A stretch of DNA of 64,000 nt from Hawksworthiomyces lignivorus (lineage: Eukaryota; Ascomycota; Sordariomycetes; Ophiostomatales; Ophiostomataceae). This document shows, piece by piece, positions 10,771 through 21,802 of the stretch; the first letter of the stretch is position 1, and every line of letters begins with the position of its first letter. The stretch spans positions 52,576 to 116,575 of the forward strand of contig NTMA01000118.1 in the NCBI GenBank assembly GCA_002917075.1. Reading direction: 5' to 3'. The notes beneath the pieces are model-generated. The model had not been told where the DNA came from, did not search any database, and saw only the letters and a list, made by a program, of their open reading frames with translations. The position numbers were made by a program, and so were the translations under genes.

Positions 10771-11715
10771 AAGATTTGTTGAGCTAGGTCAAGTTGATTC
10801 ATAGGAACACATCTTATTGCATGTAACTACATTATTACCTACGTTCCTTTTGTCTAATGGCAGTCGAGGTTGTTCCACCTAGGATACGCCACTGTTCCAA
10901 GACAGGAACTGGCCGATGGCTGGGTACTAGAGAGTATCGATCGCTGGGAGCGCGTGTGCTATGCACGTATGTTCAATCTGTCTCAAAATAAACAATTAAG
11001 TTTATGTATTGTTCTTCGTTCTGATGCCATTTAAGAAATTTTAAGAATGCTCTGCTCATATCTACACTCTGAAACAAGAGCTTTCGGGTTCTCCGAGCAC
11101 GAAGCCTCTCAAAGGAACAACATGCGCTCGTATCTACAATAAGAATTACGATAGTAGAATGTATAAATAAGGGGGTGCGATGGATGTATATAAGGGAGAA
11201 TTATGTAAGAGATCAACAAGAGGCTGGGCCAGGAAATCATTTTTAGAGGTCATGACTCCTTGCTATCTCATTCATACCATTGCATATTTCAGTGTAAGCG
11301 CCTCGAGGAGAGGTATCGCTCCAATCATCTGGCGCTCAGCCTCAGCCTGGTCGCAGCAACATCAAACATGCCCCTTTCCTCTCTCCGTAGGATTTGTGAA
11401 ATATCACATTTCGGGAAAAGCGACAGCTTTCAAAAATCGCGACATGGTGCATGTAGTAACAATTTGGAGGGCAAGAAAGGTTTGCGCTACAGGGAACGAG
11501 AGACAGCAGAAAATATCTACGTGTGGTTGACTCAAGACTTTCTCTCAAGAATCGCTGCTCTGTTTTCAGAATATGTGACAAATTGCCCATATAAGCTTAA
11601 GCACTTGCTTATGCCGTCTTATATCGGAATTGGCACATAATAAGCGCAGACAAGCCCTGGATACGACGCCGAAAGATCATATACTTCCACATTTTGACTA
11701 GGTCGCCAGAACAAG
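10771..11715. other. Intergenic, no gene seen
   Basis: Small frames between 11180 and 11640 show no recognisable domain. The interval holds the 3' region of the regulator and the probable promoter of the membrane protein at 11716. Confidence 0.5.
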
Positions 11716-13026
11716 ATGCCTCGCAGCAACGAGCTCGGCACTCCCCGCTTGCTCTACGCGGTCTTTGTGTGCCTACTATTGCTTCCAGCGGCGGCCGCCC
11801 AAGTCCACTTTCGAACATGGTTCCCTCAGTACCAAAGCAACTTCGAGGACATCATTCGTGATAACTGCAGCACCGAGGTCGCACTCTACCAGAGCGGGGT
11901 GCCGCCGGCGTCTTGCGGCGGTCGCCCGGCGTGCCTCGCCGCCAACGTCGTCAACTGCCTCCTCACCAACTGCCGACAGTCTGTCATGGCCAACATGGCT
12001 AGCGCCAGCGTGCTGCTGGGTGTGCTGCCGACGACACTAGGCTTCCTGGGCACGAGTACTGTCGAGATCGGCCTGCTGTGGACACGGCGGCCCCTGCTGG
12101 CGAGCTTACTCGCTGCAGGCAGCCCGTCGGTGTCGCCGATACGCACAATTGACTACCGCGGTCCTGCTGAGGTGCTGCTGCAGCACCGTCGACTGCATGG
12201 CGGCCGCGCTATACGATGGCTGAGCTCTGCCGCAGGAGGCGGCGGTGGCGGTAGTAGTAGCAAAGCTGGTAGTATCAGTCCATTCTCACCGACGTCATCA
12301 TTGTCGTCATCGTCACCGTGGTGGCTGGTCGCTGCCGTCAGCTGCTGTGAGTACGTACTGACGCTCACGGCCGTGGCCAACATCGTTCATTTAAGCTACC
12401 AGCTCTGCGTGCAGACAGTCTGCAGCTTCGACCCCCAAACTGCAATCCACCCGGGCATCTGGGCAGCGCTGTCGCTAGTGCTGCACGCCCTGGGTATCTG
12501 GACCGTATTCCTCCGCATACGCATCAGCTGGCACGGCGCCGACGCCAATGCCAGTCTCGGTGCGGGCCGACTGCACGACGGCTGCGGCTTCTTCTGCCGC
12601 CAGTTGAGTTGGTGCTTCCTCTGCTGCTGGCGTCCCTGGTTCCGTCGGGAGTTTCAGCACGGCACCGAGCGACCTAGGGCGAAGCTGCGTTTGCGCAGAG
12701 ATGGCGACATGTTTATCCTGATCGCTTGGTTGACGTCGACAGGAACGGTGATACACATCATCTACGGGACGCTCGTCTTTTCGAGCATTCTCCTCATCAG
12801 CGCCGAGGACGCTGTTGCGGTGGTCACCCGGTATCTAGCCTCTATGCTCGTGTGCCGGGCGATTCTCATGCTCGAAATCAGCGCACTGGAGAGCGTAGTA
12901 CATGTCGTTCAAGATGGCGATGAGGGAAGCAAGGATCAAGAGGAAGAGCAACCAGGTATAGAATCCGCTGAGAGCTTAGGCTTGGTAGAAAGGAGTGCTG
13001 GACTCAGTGTTCGGGAAGAATTGTAA
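11716..13026 (+). CDS. Fungal integral membrane protein of unknown function
   Basis: Single-exon frame of 436 residues, not assigned to a named family. A signal peptide is likely at residues 11-28 (LLYAVFVCLLLLPAAAA). It precedes a lumenal or extracellular segment of about 60 residues with several cysteines (DNCSTEV, PPASCGGRPACLAANVVNC, NC), consistent with disulfides. About five membrane segments follow: near 92-112, 200-225, 245-268, 345-372 and 380-398. Gly- and Ser-rich linkers and a Cys/Trp-rich cytoplasmic loop (FCRQLSWCFLCCWRPWF) lie between them. The tail is acidic. Codon use and GC content look like the real genes nearby. Function is unknown. Confidence 0.8.
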   Translation: MPRSNELGTPRLLYAVFVCLLLLPAAAAQVHFRTWFPQYQSNFEDIIRDNCSTEVALYQSGVPPASCGGRPACLAANVVNCLLTNCRQSVMANMASASVLLGVLPTTLGFLGTSTVEIGLLWTRRPLLASLLAAGSPSVSPIRTIDYRGPAEVLLQHRRLHGGRAIRWLSSAAGGGGGGSSSKAGSISPFSPTSSLSSSSPWWLVAAVSCCEYVLTLTAVANIVHLSYQLCVQTVCSFDPQTAIHPGIWAALSLVLHALGIWTVFLRIRISWHGADANASLGAGRLHDGCGFFCRQLSWCFLCCWRPWFRREFQHGTERPRAKLRLRRDGDMFILIAWLTSTGTVIHIIYGTLVFSSILLISAEDAVAVVTRYLASMLVCRAILMLEISALESVVHVVQDGDEGSKDQEEEQPGIESAESLGLVERSAGLSVREEL

Positions 13027-14894
13027 ACCATCAGCTGGGCTGATGACCTGCAAGGCACACAGTTCCATATTTAGGAAGAAAGTCGTAATAATCAAAAATA
13101 GCATGAGATCATAGGTCAGCCACCGTATCCAAGCCACCCACATGCACAGCTCCCACATTTCACCGCCGCTAGCGAAACACGAACCATCCTGGCGGCGCCA
13201 TCCTTCCTTGCCGCGGTTACCTCTGCTTTTTTCTGCACCAATTTCTTTCTCAGTCCAACATTGCCGACCGTCTTTGTTGCTCAAGGTCTGTGGCTGTTAC
13301 AACTCCACAACAGGCCATTCGAATAGACCGCTATTGGAGAATATTGAAAAAGATGGACAAGTGTTTGCCATGTCAGCATGTCATCTGCCTCTCTGCCCAA
13401 CGCTGCCTGAACAGCGTGCGCGGGGTGCTGGGGTCTCGTGTTATTAGACAAAAAGGGCAATAGTACGGCTAAGAGTGGGTTCTGGTTGGATCTGGCTGTA
13501 AAGAGAGAGCGGGACAGCAGGAAGTGATGCCCAACTGGATATCTTCCAAGCACCCCTTGTTTGCAGCTACTAATAGTATTTAGACCAACCGCGCCATGAG
13601 CGGCGCTGACATTCATAGCATAGACGATGGTGAACTCTTATGGTTCGTTTAGTGAGGGCCACTATTGACGCCCAAAGTGGATGAGAAAGACATAATGACC
13701 TGTATGTAGATAGGTTGCGGGACACAGAAGAAGCTGCAGGGGTGAAAAGCTGCGACACAATGTAATGCAAAAGCAGAAAGAGCATCGAGATGTTCACTCT
13801 CTTTCCCGAAATTAACAAATCTCTTTTTCTGAGTCTGTCCAGGTCGGAAAGCTCAAACCTGCCCCTCTCTCCCCCCATGTGGTCGGCATAAATCGCTACT
13901 GACCATCCAACTCGCGGTCTAATTTGTTCGATTCGTTCACTGCCTTCCTCCCTTAGCCCTGGTCCTGGTTGCTCTTTCTCCTTTGCCCTCAACCTTTCTC
14001 TTCGGCCTCTCAACAAATCTCGTCAATCCAAACCCAAAACAGCCATGATTGGACATTTGTTCTTTCCCTGTTTGACAACATTGGAACTTAAAACAATCCG
14101 GTAATTTTCCAGTGGCATTCACGCCTTCCCCTCCCTTGTCCCTCCCTCCCGACTCCGGTCCTTTTTCTACGTCTCGTGTCTCCTTCTGCCTTCTATTACC
14201 CCCCTCCTCCCCCCACCTGTTTCTTTCCGCACGGGACCCATACACTAGGCTCCTAGGCCTTTTAGGCCCCTCTTCCCCCCTATGACTGCCTTCCCATTGC
14301 TTCCTTTTAAACGGTTTTTGCCTCCTCCGTCATCTTCTTCCCTCCCACCGCCTGTTTCCAAACTTCTCAACTTCCTTTTTATATTCACGATCCCTTCTCT
14401 GTCTTCACCTTTCTTATTCTTTTCTTTCTTTTGTCTCTCCCTCTTTCTCTTTCCTTCTATTTCCTATCTCTCTATTGCTTGTCCTTTCTCTTGTCTTATA
14501 ACGAAGCATACAGAAATCGCTTTTTGGAAGTTAATCTAGCATAGCAAAAAGAATAAAAGCAGCAATTTTCTATTATACAAAATTTGTTGAAACCGAAGAG
14601 ACTTCAAAGCGTCTCAATAAGATCGGACAAGACAAAGACCTGGAATTTAACTGACAGTTGTTCCCTCTTTCTCCCCCCTCCCCAAGTTCTGCTCACCTAC
14701 AGCCTCGTTTCTCGACGCTGCTCTGCTCGTTGTCCCTTGCACTCGGGATATCGGGAAGCAACGGCCAGGACGAAAGAACCAAGCTCTTGTTCCTCATTGG
14801 TATTGCACTGGCATGGCATGTCCTATATTAACACTAGAATTTTTGTATCTAATACATCGGACAGATTCTCTGAAGCCTCCACATATCCCCAGCC
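13027..14894. other. Long intergenic region with pyrimidine-rich leader
   Basis: No supportable gene. From about 13900 to 14500 the plus strand is strongly C/T-rich (repeated TTCC, CCTCC and TCTTT blocks), a common feature of fungal promoters and 5' leaders. It is probably the promoter and long 5' UTR of the gene at 14895. Small frames here follow the pyrimidine bias and look spurious. Confidence 0.5.
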
Positions 14895-15893
14895 ATGATT
14901 GCAGTTCAAAGCACCACGGCAGCTATGCAGGCCCATGACGACCTTGCCGCGCTCCTAGCCAGGAATCTCACGCTTAGCCCGGTTCCCATTCAGGCACCGG
15001 TATCAGGCGGTGGTCAGGCTCAGGAGCAGGCCGCAGCCACTCCGGAGGTAGAGCAGGCCAAAATCACGTACTCCATTTCCCAGCACTATCACCATTCCGC
15101 CCACGTAGTACGATCTGCTGCTGAAGAACAGCAGCAGCAGGCACAGGTACCCCAGGTTCCATCGCCGGAAATCGTGCCGCAGCCGGAGCAGCAAGCGATT
15201 GAGCAGATGCTTTTGCAGAGTGGTATTGATCCGTTGGCACTGACCCAGGTCCAACTTGCTCTCTTCAAGATGTCCCCACCAGACCGCCGCGACTACTTGA
15301 TACAGTTGTGGCGGATCTGGCCGCCAGTGCGGAGTGCCGCTGACTACAATCCAGTAGCGGCGGCAGCAGCGTGGGACAACAGAAACCCCAGCTACAACTT
15401 AGACAAGGAGATGGAGAATGAGATTGCTGCAGCGCAGACCCGCCAGCAGCAGAGCCAGAACGGCCAACAGATGGCCACGGAGCAGGAGGCTATGAGTCTG
15501 GACGGGACCACCGTGCCTGTGGCTCAGCATCAAGGTCAGCCTTCCACCACACAGTCCGCTGATGGCCGCTGGCTGCAATCCAGCAGCCACAACTACATGG
15601 AACCGTACATGATGTCCGGCTACGAGGAGCTGGCACGCCGCGAGTACATGGCATCTGCGTCACCCACGCGCTCCGTGGATGACGGGAGCGTTCCTCGCAA
15701 CAAGGAGATCTACTCAGTCTTTGGTACGGTGAGCAATGGGCCTAGCTACAACGCAGCTACAGACCCTGTATATGACAACCGCCTGGCAGCTGGACGGATG
15801 TCGTGGCCGCAGCAGCATCAGACGGCCGTGGACATGGAGAACCAGTATGGCGCACTGATTGCCATGCGCGATAGTTGTGAAATGGAATTGTGA
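14895..15893 (+). CDS. Gln/Ala-rich protein of unknown function
   Basis: Single-exon frame of 332 residues, not recognised. The N-terminal third is low complexity (Gln, Ala, Pro). A short ordered-looking core (EQMLLQSGIDPLALTQVQLA, then KMSPPDRRDYLIQLWRIWPP at about residues 113-152) is predicted helical and is the best candidate for a conserved domain. The C-terminal half is polar, with tyrosines (NYMEPYMMSGYEELARREY), and ends in DSCEMEL. No signal peptide or membrane segment is seen. The first ATG is used; a second in-frame ATG lies at residue 11. The long pyrimidine-rich upstream stretch suggests a regulated gene. A nuclear or adaptor role is possible but not shown. Confidence 0.75.
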   Translation: MIAVQSTTAAMQAHDDLAALLARNLTLSPVPIQAPVSGGGQAQEQAAATPEVEQAKITYSISQHYHHSAHVVRSAAEEQQQQAQVPQVPSPEIVPQPEQQAIEQMLLQSGIDPLALTQVQLALFKMSPPDRRDYLIQLWRIWPPVRSAADYNPVAAAAAWDNRNPSYNLDKEMENEIAAAQTRQQQSQNGQQMATEQEAMSLDGTTVPVAQHQGQPSTTQSADGRWLQSSSHNYMEPYMMSGYEELARREYMASASPTRSVDDGSVPRNKEIYSVFGTVSNGPSYNAATDPVYDNRLAAGRMSWPQQHQTAVDMENQYGALIAMRDSCEMEL

Positions 15894-16433
15894 AAAATGG
15901 AACCTTTGGCAGGCAAGATTGCTTTGTGTAGCAGTTCTCTCCCTTCGTTTGTCTTCTTTTCCCTTCATAGTTTCTTGGACGTTTTGGCATTGGTATGGCT
16001 ACGTTGTTCTTGCATCGACCTTTTCACTTTCATGACTTTGTATCCTTCGATTGTTCTTGTATATATCATGACGACCAGGTTGCATTCAACACTTCTCGGC
16101 TCCTAGCTATTTTATTCTTTTTTTGTATCCTATCTAGACTGAGCTAGATACAGAACCTATTTGGGACCTTTTGCTCGTGGCATATGCTACTACTGTGATC
16201 GAGATTTTGCTTGGTGTGGTTGATCTTTTGATACTGTCACATGATATGAGATATTGACCTGCACACTAAACTGCAGCTGTGTCATGATGGTCGACGGTTC
16301 TGGACTGCAGTTCACATATGAGTGCTGATTGTCCTTTTGGTAACAACATGCTATAATGATACATAACAAGACCCTATGTAAGTTTTGTGTTCAATTCCTT
16401 TTAGTGTTCCGCCGTTTCGGGTTGGCGAGGGTT
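15894..16433. other. Intergenic, convergent 3' regions
   Basis: No gene is seen. It lies between two convergent genes and is T-rich after the stop at 15893, as expected for 3' UTR sequence. Confidence 0.5.
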
Positions 16434-17992
16434 TTACTTCTTCTTGCCCTTCCGCTTGTTGGACTTGTTCTTGTTGCTGCTATGGCTGCTGCCCGTGGCC
16501 TTGGCTTGGCCGCCCAGAGATCCAGTCGACTTGTTCAGCAGCTCGAACTCGTCGTTGGAGTCTGTCGTGGGCGTGGCCTTGCCGGGCGACGAGTCGTCGT
16601 CATCGCTCTCTGCTTCTGCAGCGCCCTGCGATTTCGGCTCCGCAGCATCATCCTCTTCGCCGCCTGCGGCCTTGCCAGGACGAATGCGGCTGGTTACCAA
16701 GCCAAACACCCAGGACGGCAGCCGGTAGACGGCCGTATCGCGGAACGTCGGGCAAGCAACTTCGTTTGCCTGAGTTTGTCAGCACATTGGATCTAGTCCC
16801 AAAAAGAGACACGTATGGAGAAGGAGGGGGGGAGGACAGTGGGAACGCACATCAAGAAGGAGCTCCTCGACATTGCCATCTTCGTCGGTCTCCTCGAGGT
16901 AGACGTCGCCGAGCGAGTCGACCACGAGGACCTTGCCGTTCTCGGCCACGACGCGCTTCTTGGCGCCCGTGGGGCCGCTTCCCTGCTGCTGCTGTGCGGG
17001 CGTCGCAGCGCCGCTGCCAGACGCAGCGCTTCCGCCGGCCCGGCGAGCAGCCGCGCGCCGGCCGCCACCGCCGCCGCCTTCGCGGGCGGCTTCCCGCTTG
17101 GCGTCGCGCTCCTGCAGCCGGCGCTGCTTGCGGTTCATGGCCTGCTGGGGCTGCTGGGGCTCGTCGTCGATACCCGGGTCGGCGACCTGGGGGGCCGGCA
17201 GGCCGGCAGCAGCGTCGGCGCCGCCGCCGCCCAGGCCGACGTCGATGCCGCCGAGGTTGTTGCCCCAGGCGGCGTGGCGGGCGTAGCGGATGTAGCGCTC
17301 GACGAACTCGCGGCGGCGCTTCCAGCTGGTGTAGAGGATGAGGTAGTGGGCGGCGCCACCGACGAAGACGAAGAGGCCGAACAGCACGGTGCCGAAGCCA
17401 GGCCGGTAGCGGTTGTAGTAGTACTCGGTGCCCTTCCACACGGGGAAGCCGTTGGCCAAAAAGTGGTCGTAGCGGTCGCGCTCGGGACCCCGCAGGATGT
17501 TGGCCACGATGCTCAGCCGCGCCTGCATGTCGGACGCCTTCTTGACGGCCGCGCGTACCTCGCCGGCCGTCGGGCCCTTGGCCACGTGGACGCCAGGCTT
17601 CTTCTTGCCGCTCTTGGCCCCCTTGGGCGCCTTGGCGCGCTCGGCCGCCAGCTGCTGCTTGACCTTGTCCGGGTGCAGGGCGCGGGTCTTCTTGCGGTAG
17701 GCTTTGTTGATGTCGTCGAGCGAGGCCTTGGGCGATACGCCGACAAAGTCGTAGAAAGTCACATCGGGCCCGAGGACGGCGGCGAGCTCGTCGCGGACGC
17801 GGAAGATCTCGCGGTCTGGGCGAGCCGCGCTCAGGTGGTCAGCCACGTGTTCCGGAACAAAAAGAAACGCAAAAAGGGAGAGAGAGGAGAGTAGGGGAGG
17901 GGGGAGAGCATCAGCATACCCTCTTTGGTCCACGCCGCCGCCGCGGGAATGAGGGCGGCCAGCAGGCCGATTGCGAAAGTAGAGATTCTCAT
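16434..17992 (-). CDS. ERJ5: ER membrane J-domain co-chaperone, Erj5-like
   Basis: Type I ER membrane DnaJ protein expected to stimulate the lumenal Hsp70 (Kar2/BiP) in protein folding. Exons are 17992-17920, 17815-16851 and 16769-16434, giving 457 residues. Introns 17816-17919 and 16770-16850 have good donors and keep phase. A signal peptide MRISTFAIGLLAALIPAAAA precedes WTKEDREIFRVRDEL. The J domain follows (FYDFVGVSPKASLDDINKAYRKKTRALHPD), with HPD at 72-74. One membrane segment lies at about 165-186. The cytosolic tail holds NRKQRRLQERDAKREA, Gly/Ala-rich stretches, an acidic patch and a Lys-rich end (KRKGKKK). The yeast counterpart is about 295 residues, so the tail is extended. Start and splice choices are supported by the continuity of WTKED across intron 1. 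Confidence 0.9.
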
Positions 17993-19760
17993 TGTCGCAT
18001 AGCTCGCGCTGCAGCAAAGGGGAAGAGGAGAGACAAGCCTGCTGTCTGAGAAAGAGAATACCAGAAGAAACTCGGCGTAGGCACCGAAGGGAAAAAAAAA
18101 GAAAAGAAAAAGAAAAAGAGAAATAACCCAAGAAGAAAAATAAAGGCCAGCAGTGACAAGGGTTTAAGTTGGTAGACGGGTAGCGGAACAGGTACCAGGT
18201 GTCGTGGCCGAAACAACAATTTTTTCTGGTCGCCCTTTGCTGGTAGCTCTCTTACCCACCAGGAGCTATTACACGTACAACATTGCCGTTGCTTTGCTGA
18301 CTAGCGCCGGAACCCTCACTGTACGCACGACTACATACACCGTAATCCAGACCCATATATGACAATAGCACGCCGCGTATTAACTCGTATATGTATTTTA
18401 GCTATTATGTAAGTAGACACGTTTTTTGTTCTCGTCTTCTCGTCTACCAGAGAGCTACACTCACTCCTCCCATGAGAGCCTCACTGTCTTGTTTCAACTA
18501 CAGATCAATACCAAAGTACTTCACAGCTTCGATTGCTTCTGAAACCACACATCTCGCTACGCCGGTGTTCCTGGCTCTCGGGTCTGATATCTGAATTTCC
18601 GAGATGCCAGCTTCCTATTATGTTAAACAGCTGCCTACTGCTTTGCTTGCCTACATAGTGCAAGTGGACTACCGAGGGCTTGCCGAAAGGATGCAAAACT
18701 AAAATGCCTATACTTAGCATGTGGAGATAGGTATCGCAATACGACATTCCATGGCAAGCCCGAAGTGCTCGTATATACTGGGATCTCGTCGCCTCGAATA
18801 GAATCGGGCATTACTTAAAGTATTAGCTGGCTGTCTTGGACGTTCTGGAAGAAGAAAAAAAAGGGGCAAAGTGTAGAATATACTTCCGTAAGATGGAGAT
18901 GTGCTGCTAAATTAAAAGCTACGTGTCGTTACTCTCCGGTGCTTGGATGGCGTTTTTTTAGTGCCATTTTTTCATTCCCCTTATTGTCCCCTTGCTCATT
19001 CTCTACTCGTGCAGAGATGTACATATGTTGCAGGTGAGGAGAAGGGCTGAAGTACTCTGTACTGTGCTATTCGTGGCCTCTTCGTGTGTCGGAATTGCAT
19101 TTAGCCCTGTGCCATTCCATCCATCCATCTTCTGTCGCCTTGCTGATTACTTGCACACACACCACAATTTGCACACACGATCCTCGTACTTGCACATTCT
19201 TGCACTTAGCGCGGCACGTCTCCCGTTAAGTTAATTAAGCACCGCTACCCAATCGCAAGGCGCTAAATTAGCAGCACACAGCAGTGCCCAATTCTTGCTC
19301 TTGTGCCTTTTCCCTCGCCCCTTCCCTTTCCCTTCCGTAAAAGTGTCCTCCCTATTTCCTCCCTAACCACTATTTTTTATTTATTTATTATTGCAATAAT
19401 TATTATTATAATAATTTTTAACCCGGCGTCGATCCCCTTCGCACCGCACCGCCTTTTCGCTTCTTCTCAATCTTTTTTCTTCTCTACCCTTCTCACCTCT
19501 CTCCCTGCTTCTTCTGGCTACATCGTCTAACGTGTTCCACTACATCTTACTCTTCTTTCATTTGTTCTCTTCATTCATTTTTGTTGCTATCGTGTCAGAA
19601 ATCGCCCTTCTGACCGAGTCCTCTCCTTTTGTTCCACGAAGCCCAAGCATCCCGCCTCTGTCTTGCCGAACTGATTATAATTTATAACCTAAATTCTCCC
19701 ATCGTCACCGCTTTTTTCTCGACGTCTTCCAACACTTTTTAATACTCATCAACCGTCAAG
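17993..19760. other. Divergent intergenic region, CT-rich near PRA1
   Basis: No gene is seen. It lies between the divergent Erj5-like and PRA1 genes. A purine-rich stretch (18080-18150) follows the first. From 19290 to 19560 the plus strand is C/T-rich with an AT-rich island (about 19375-19420), typical of a fungal promoter/leader for PRA1. Confidence 0.5.
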
Positions 19761-20294
19761 ATGACCAGCCGTATTCAGATCCCGCTGGACCTGCTGGCGT
19801 CCCGCTTCCAGCTGGGTGACCGCTTCAACAGCGTCCGGTCGACCTCGCTGGCTACGCGCTTCTCCAACCTGCGCCCGCTGACTGAGTTCTTCGACGTCAA
19901 GCGCCTGTCCAAGCCCCAGAACTTTGCCGACATGCAGTCCCGCGTCAACTACAACCTCGGCCACTTCTCCAGCAACTATGCCGTCGTCTTCGTCATGCTC
20001 TGCATCTACACTCTGCTGACCAACTGGTGGCTGCTCTTCGACATCATCTTCGTCGCCTCCGGCATGTTCGTCATTGGCAAGCTCGATGGCCGCGACCTCG
20101 AGATCGGCTCCTTCCGCGCCACCACATCCCAGCTCTACACCGGCCTCTACGTCATTGCCATCCCCATCGGTCTCATCTCGTCGCCCTTTGCTACCATCGC
20201 CTGGCTCGTCGGCGCCAGCGGCGTCGTCATCATCGGCCACGCTTCTCTCATGGACAAGCCCATCGATGAGGCTTTTTCTGGGGAGGTGGTTTAG
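19761..20294 (+). CDS. PRA1 family protein (prenylated Rab acceptor, Yip3-like)
   Basis: Small Golgi/ER membrane protein that binds prenylated Rab GTPases and helps their membrane delivery. It has 177 residues in a single exon. Family features are an N-terminal hydrophilic stretch with RPLTEFFDVKRLSKP, the core RVNYNLGHFSSNYAVVF, and two hairpin membrane regions (VVFVMLCIYTLLTNWWLLFD and VIAIPIGLISSPFATIAWL). The protein ends with MDKPIDEAFSGEVV. Length and C-terminus are as expected. The frame of the next gene is open to within 24 bp before this stop codon. Confidence 0.93.
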   Translation: MTSRIQIPLDLLASRFQLGDRFNSVRSTSLATRFSNLRPLTEFFDVKRLSKPQNFADMQSRVNYNLGHFSSNYAVVFVMLCIYTLLTNWWLLFDIIFVASGMFVIGKLDGRDLEIGSFRATTSQLYTGLYVIAIPIGLISSPFATIAWLVGASGVVIIGHASLMDKPIDEAFSGEVV

Positions 20295-20500
20295 GTGGTC
20301 GACCACGCGCTCCCAAACACAGCCCCGCCTGGGGAAGAACATCATCATCGGCATACAACAAGCAGCAGCGCGGCGCCCGCTCGGGCAGAAACGGGGGACG
20401 AGACGAATGGAGTGCGGCTTTCGGCATCGACGGCCGCGTGGTGGAGGAGCTGGACAGCAGCGGCAGCGGCAGCAGCGGTGGTGGTGAAGATGCGGACTAC

Positions 20501-21802
20501 ATGCACACGCGGCGGGGATTTGGCGTTTCGGGTACTTCTATGGGGTCACGGTTTTCGAGTGACCCGCTTCGTTTCACGGGGATGGATATGGGCGAGGGGG
20601 GCGAGGGCGAATCAAGGGCCGTTCAGCGGCGTGGGAGATTCATAAGGGACGCTTCCGGCGACGAGGACGAAGAGAACTCTTCTGAGTCGTCGTCGGAAGA
20701 CGACTCGGAAGATGCAATCAGCGAACCAGGAGAAGCAGAGAGGGCAGTGTACGAGTCCGCCGTGGCCCGGATACAGCGGGCCCAGGCAAGAGAGAAGGCG
20801 CAGGTCAAGCTCACCAGAGCAGAATTAGCAGCGATCGAGCGGCAGAGGGGGAGAGAAGCGCAGGCGGAACAGCGGCGCCAGCGGCGAGAGAGGAGGGAGA
20901 GGAGGGAGCAGAGGATCTCTGTGCCCATCGCACACTTGGAGACGTCCTCACGCAGAATCAGCAAGCTGCCGACGCCAGGCGCGTCCGGCGATGATGACGA
21001 CCGTGCACCACAACGAATACCCGGGTCGTTCCATATGGAAGACCACCAGGTGTACCCACCGATGGGCTATTTTCCGCCCCCAGGCGCGCCTTCTCGGGCT
21101 CTGCCAATGTCCAACTCACAGCCCACATTGAGCAGCAGCAGCAGCCCTGCAGGCGGTCCCAGCCGCCACCGAGGAGACTCTCCTTTCACGTACTCGTATG
21201 TGCGCGGCGGCCCCGGGGCGGCGGCATCTTCGACAGCTCGGCACGCTTCCGATCCGTCCGCCATGACAACATCAGCAGCTTCACGTGTTAATCCCTTTCA
21301 GTATATGACAGCGGGTCCGCGGGCGCCTCAATACGCTTCTGGCGCTGCGGCCGCTCCCCGACATGGCACTGCATCGTCGGCCGGGATGGGAGCACAGACG
21401 CGTGGATCAGCAGCAGCCCCTGCTGCAGCCAGGGGCCGCAGGGGCCCGGTGCGGCACGACGCCGAGTCCAGCGAAGAGGACGATGACAGCACAGCGAGCG
21501 CAGAAGACGACAGCGACAGGCAGCAGCCTGCAGCCCACAATACCCGGTCCCGCGCAAAGCAGAATCTCGACTATAGCCGATCAAAACGTCGAAGCGAGAT
21601 CGTGGTCGAGTCTGAGTCCAGCTCCGAGGAGGAGGAACCAGAACCCGAACCCGAGCCCGAGCCTGAGCCCGAGCCGGTGCGGCCGTCCAAGTCCAAGAAG
21701 CCCACTCGCAGCTCGTCGTCTGCCAATCCCAAGAACAAGCCGTCTAGAACAAGCAGCACTGCTCCGAGTTTGCATGCAAGCCGCCGGAGAAAGGGCAAAT
21801 GA
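20501..21802 (+). CDS. Disordered acidic/basic protein downstream of PRA1 (5' end uncertain)
   Basis: Unrecognised, mostly disordered protein. The first ATG in frame is 20501, giving 433 residues, but the same frame is open back to 20270 without an ATG. The upstream translation (for example GRDEWSAAFGIDGRVVEELD just before 20460) looks coding, so a 5' exon may be missing. Visible features are acidic Ser/Glu/Asp stretches, a charged helix (ARIQRAQAREKAQVKLTRAE) followed by an Arg/Glu-rich coiled-coil-like run, Pro/Ser/Gly linkers, basic clusters (NTRSRAKQNL, SRSKRRSE) and seven Glu-Pro repeats. A nuclear location is suggested by the basic clusters. No enzyme motif is seen. Confidence 0.7.
   Translation: MHTRRGFGVSGTSMGSRFSSDPLRFTGMDMGEGGEGESRAVQRRGRFIRDASGDEDEENSSESSSEDDSEDAISEPGEAERAVYESAVARIQRAQAREKAQVKLTRAELAAIERQRGREAQAEQRRQRRERRERREQRISVPIAHLETSSRRISKLPTPGASGDDDDRAPQRIPGSFHMEDHQVYPPMGYFPPPGAPSRALPMSNSQPTLSSSSSPAGGPSRHRGDSPFTYSYVRGGPGAAASSTARHASDPSAMTTSAASRVNPFQYMTAGPRAPQYASGAAAAPRHGTASSAGMGAQTRGSAAAPAAARGRRGPVRHDAESSEEDDDSTASAEDDSDRQQPAAHNTRSRAKQNLDYSRSKRRSEIVVESESSSEEEEPEPEPEPEPEPEPVRPSKSKKPTRSSSSANPKNKPSRTSSTAPSLHASRRRKGK
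21635..21676 (+). repeat. Glu-Pro hexanucleotide repeat (7 units)
   Basis: Seven consecutive Glu-Pro codon pairs (GARCCN) inside the gene at 20501-21802. It is likely length-polymorphic and follows a Ser/Glu-rich acidic run. Confidence 0.85.

Noticed and set aside
11180..11640. Two overlapping small plus-strand frames
   Set aside because: No domain, no splice partner and no codon bias.
16385..17894. Long plus-strand frames over the Erj5-like gene
   Set aside because: GC-rich antisense shadows; the minus strand has the J domain, signal peptide and splice sites.
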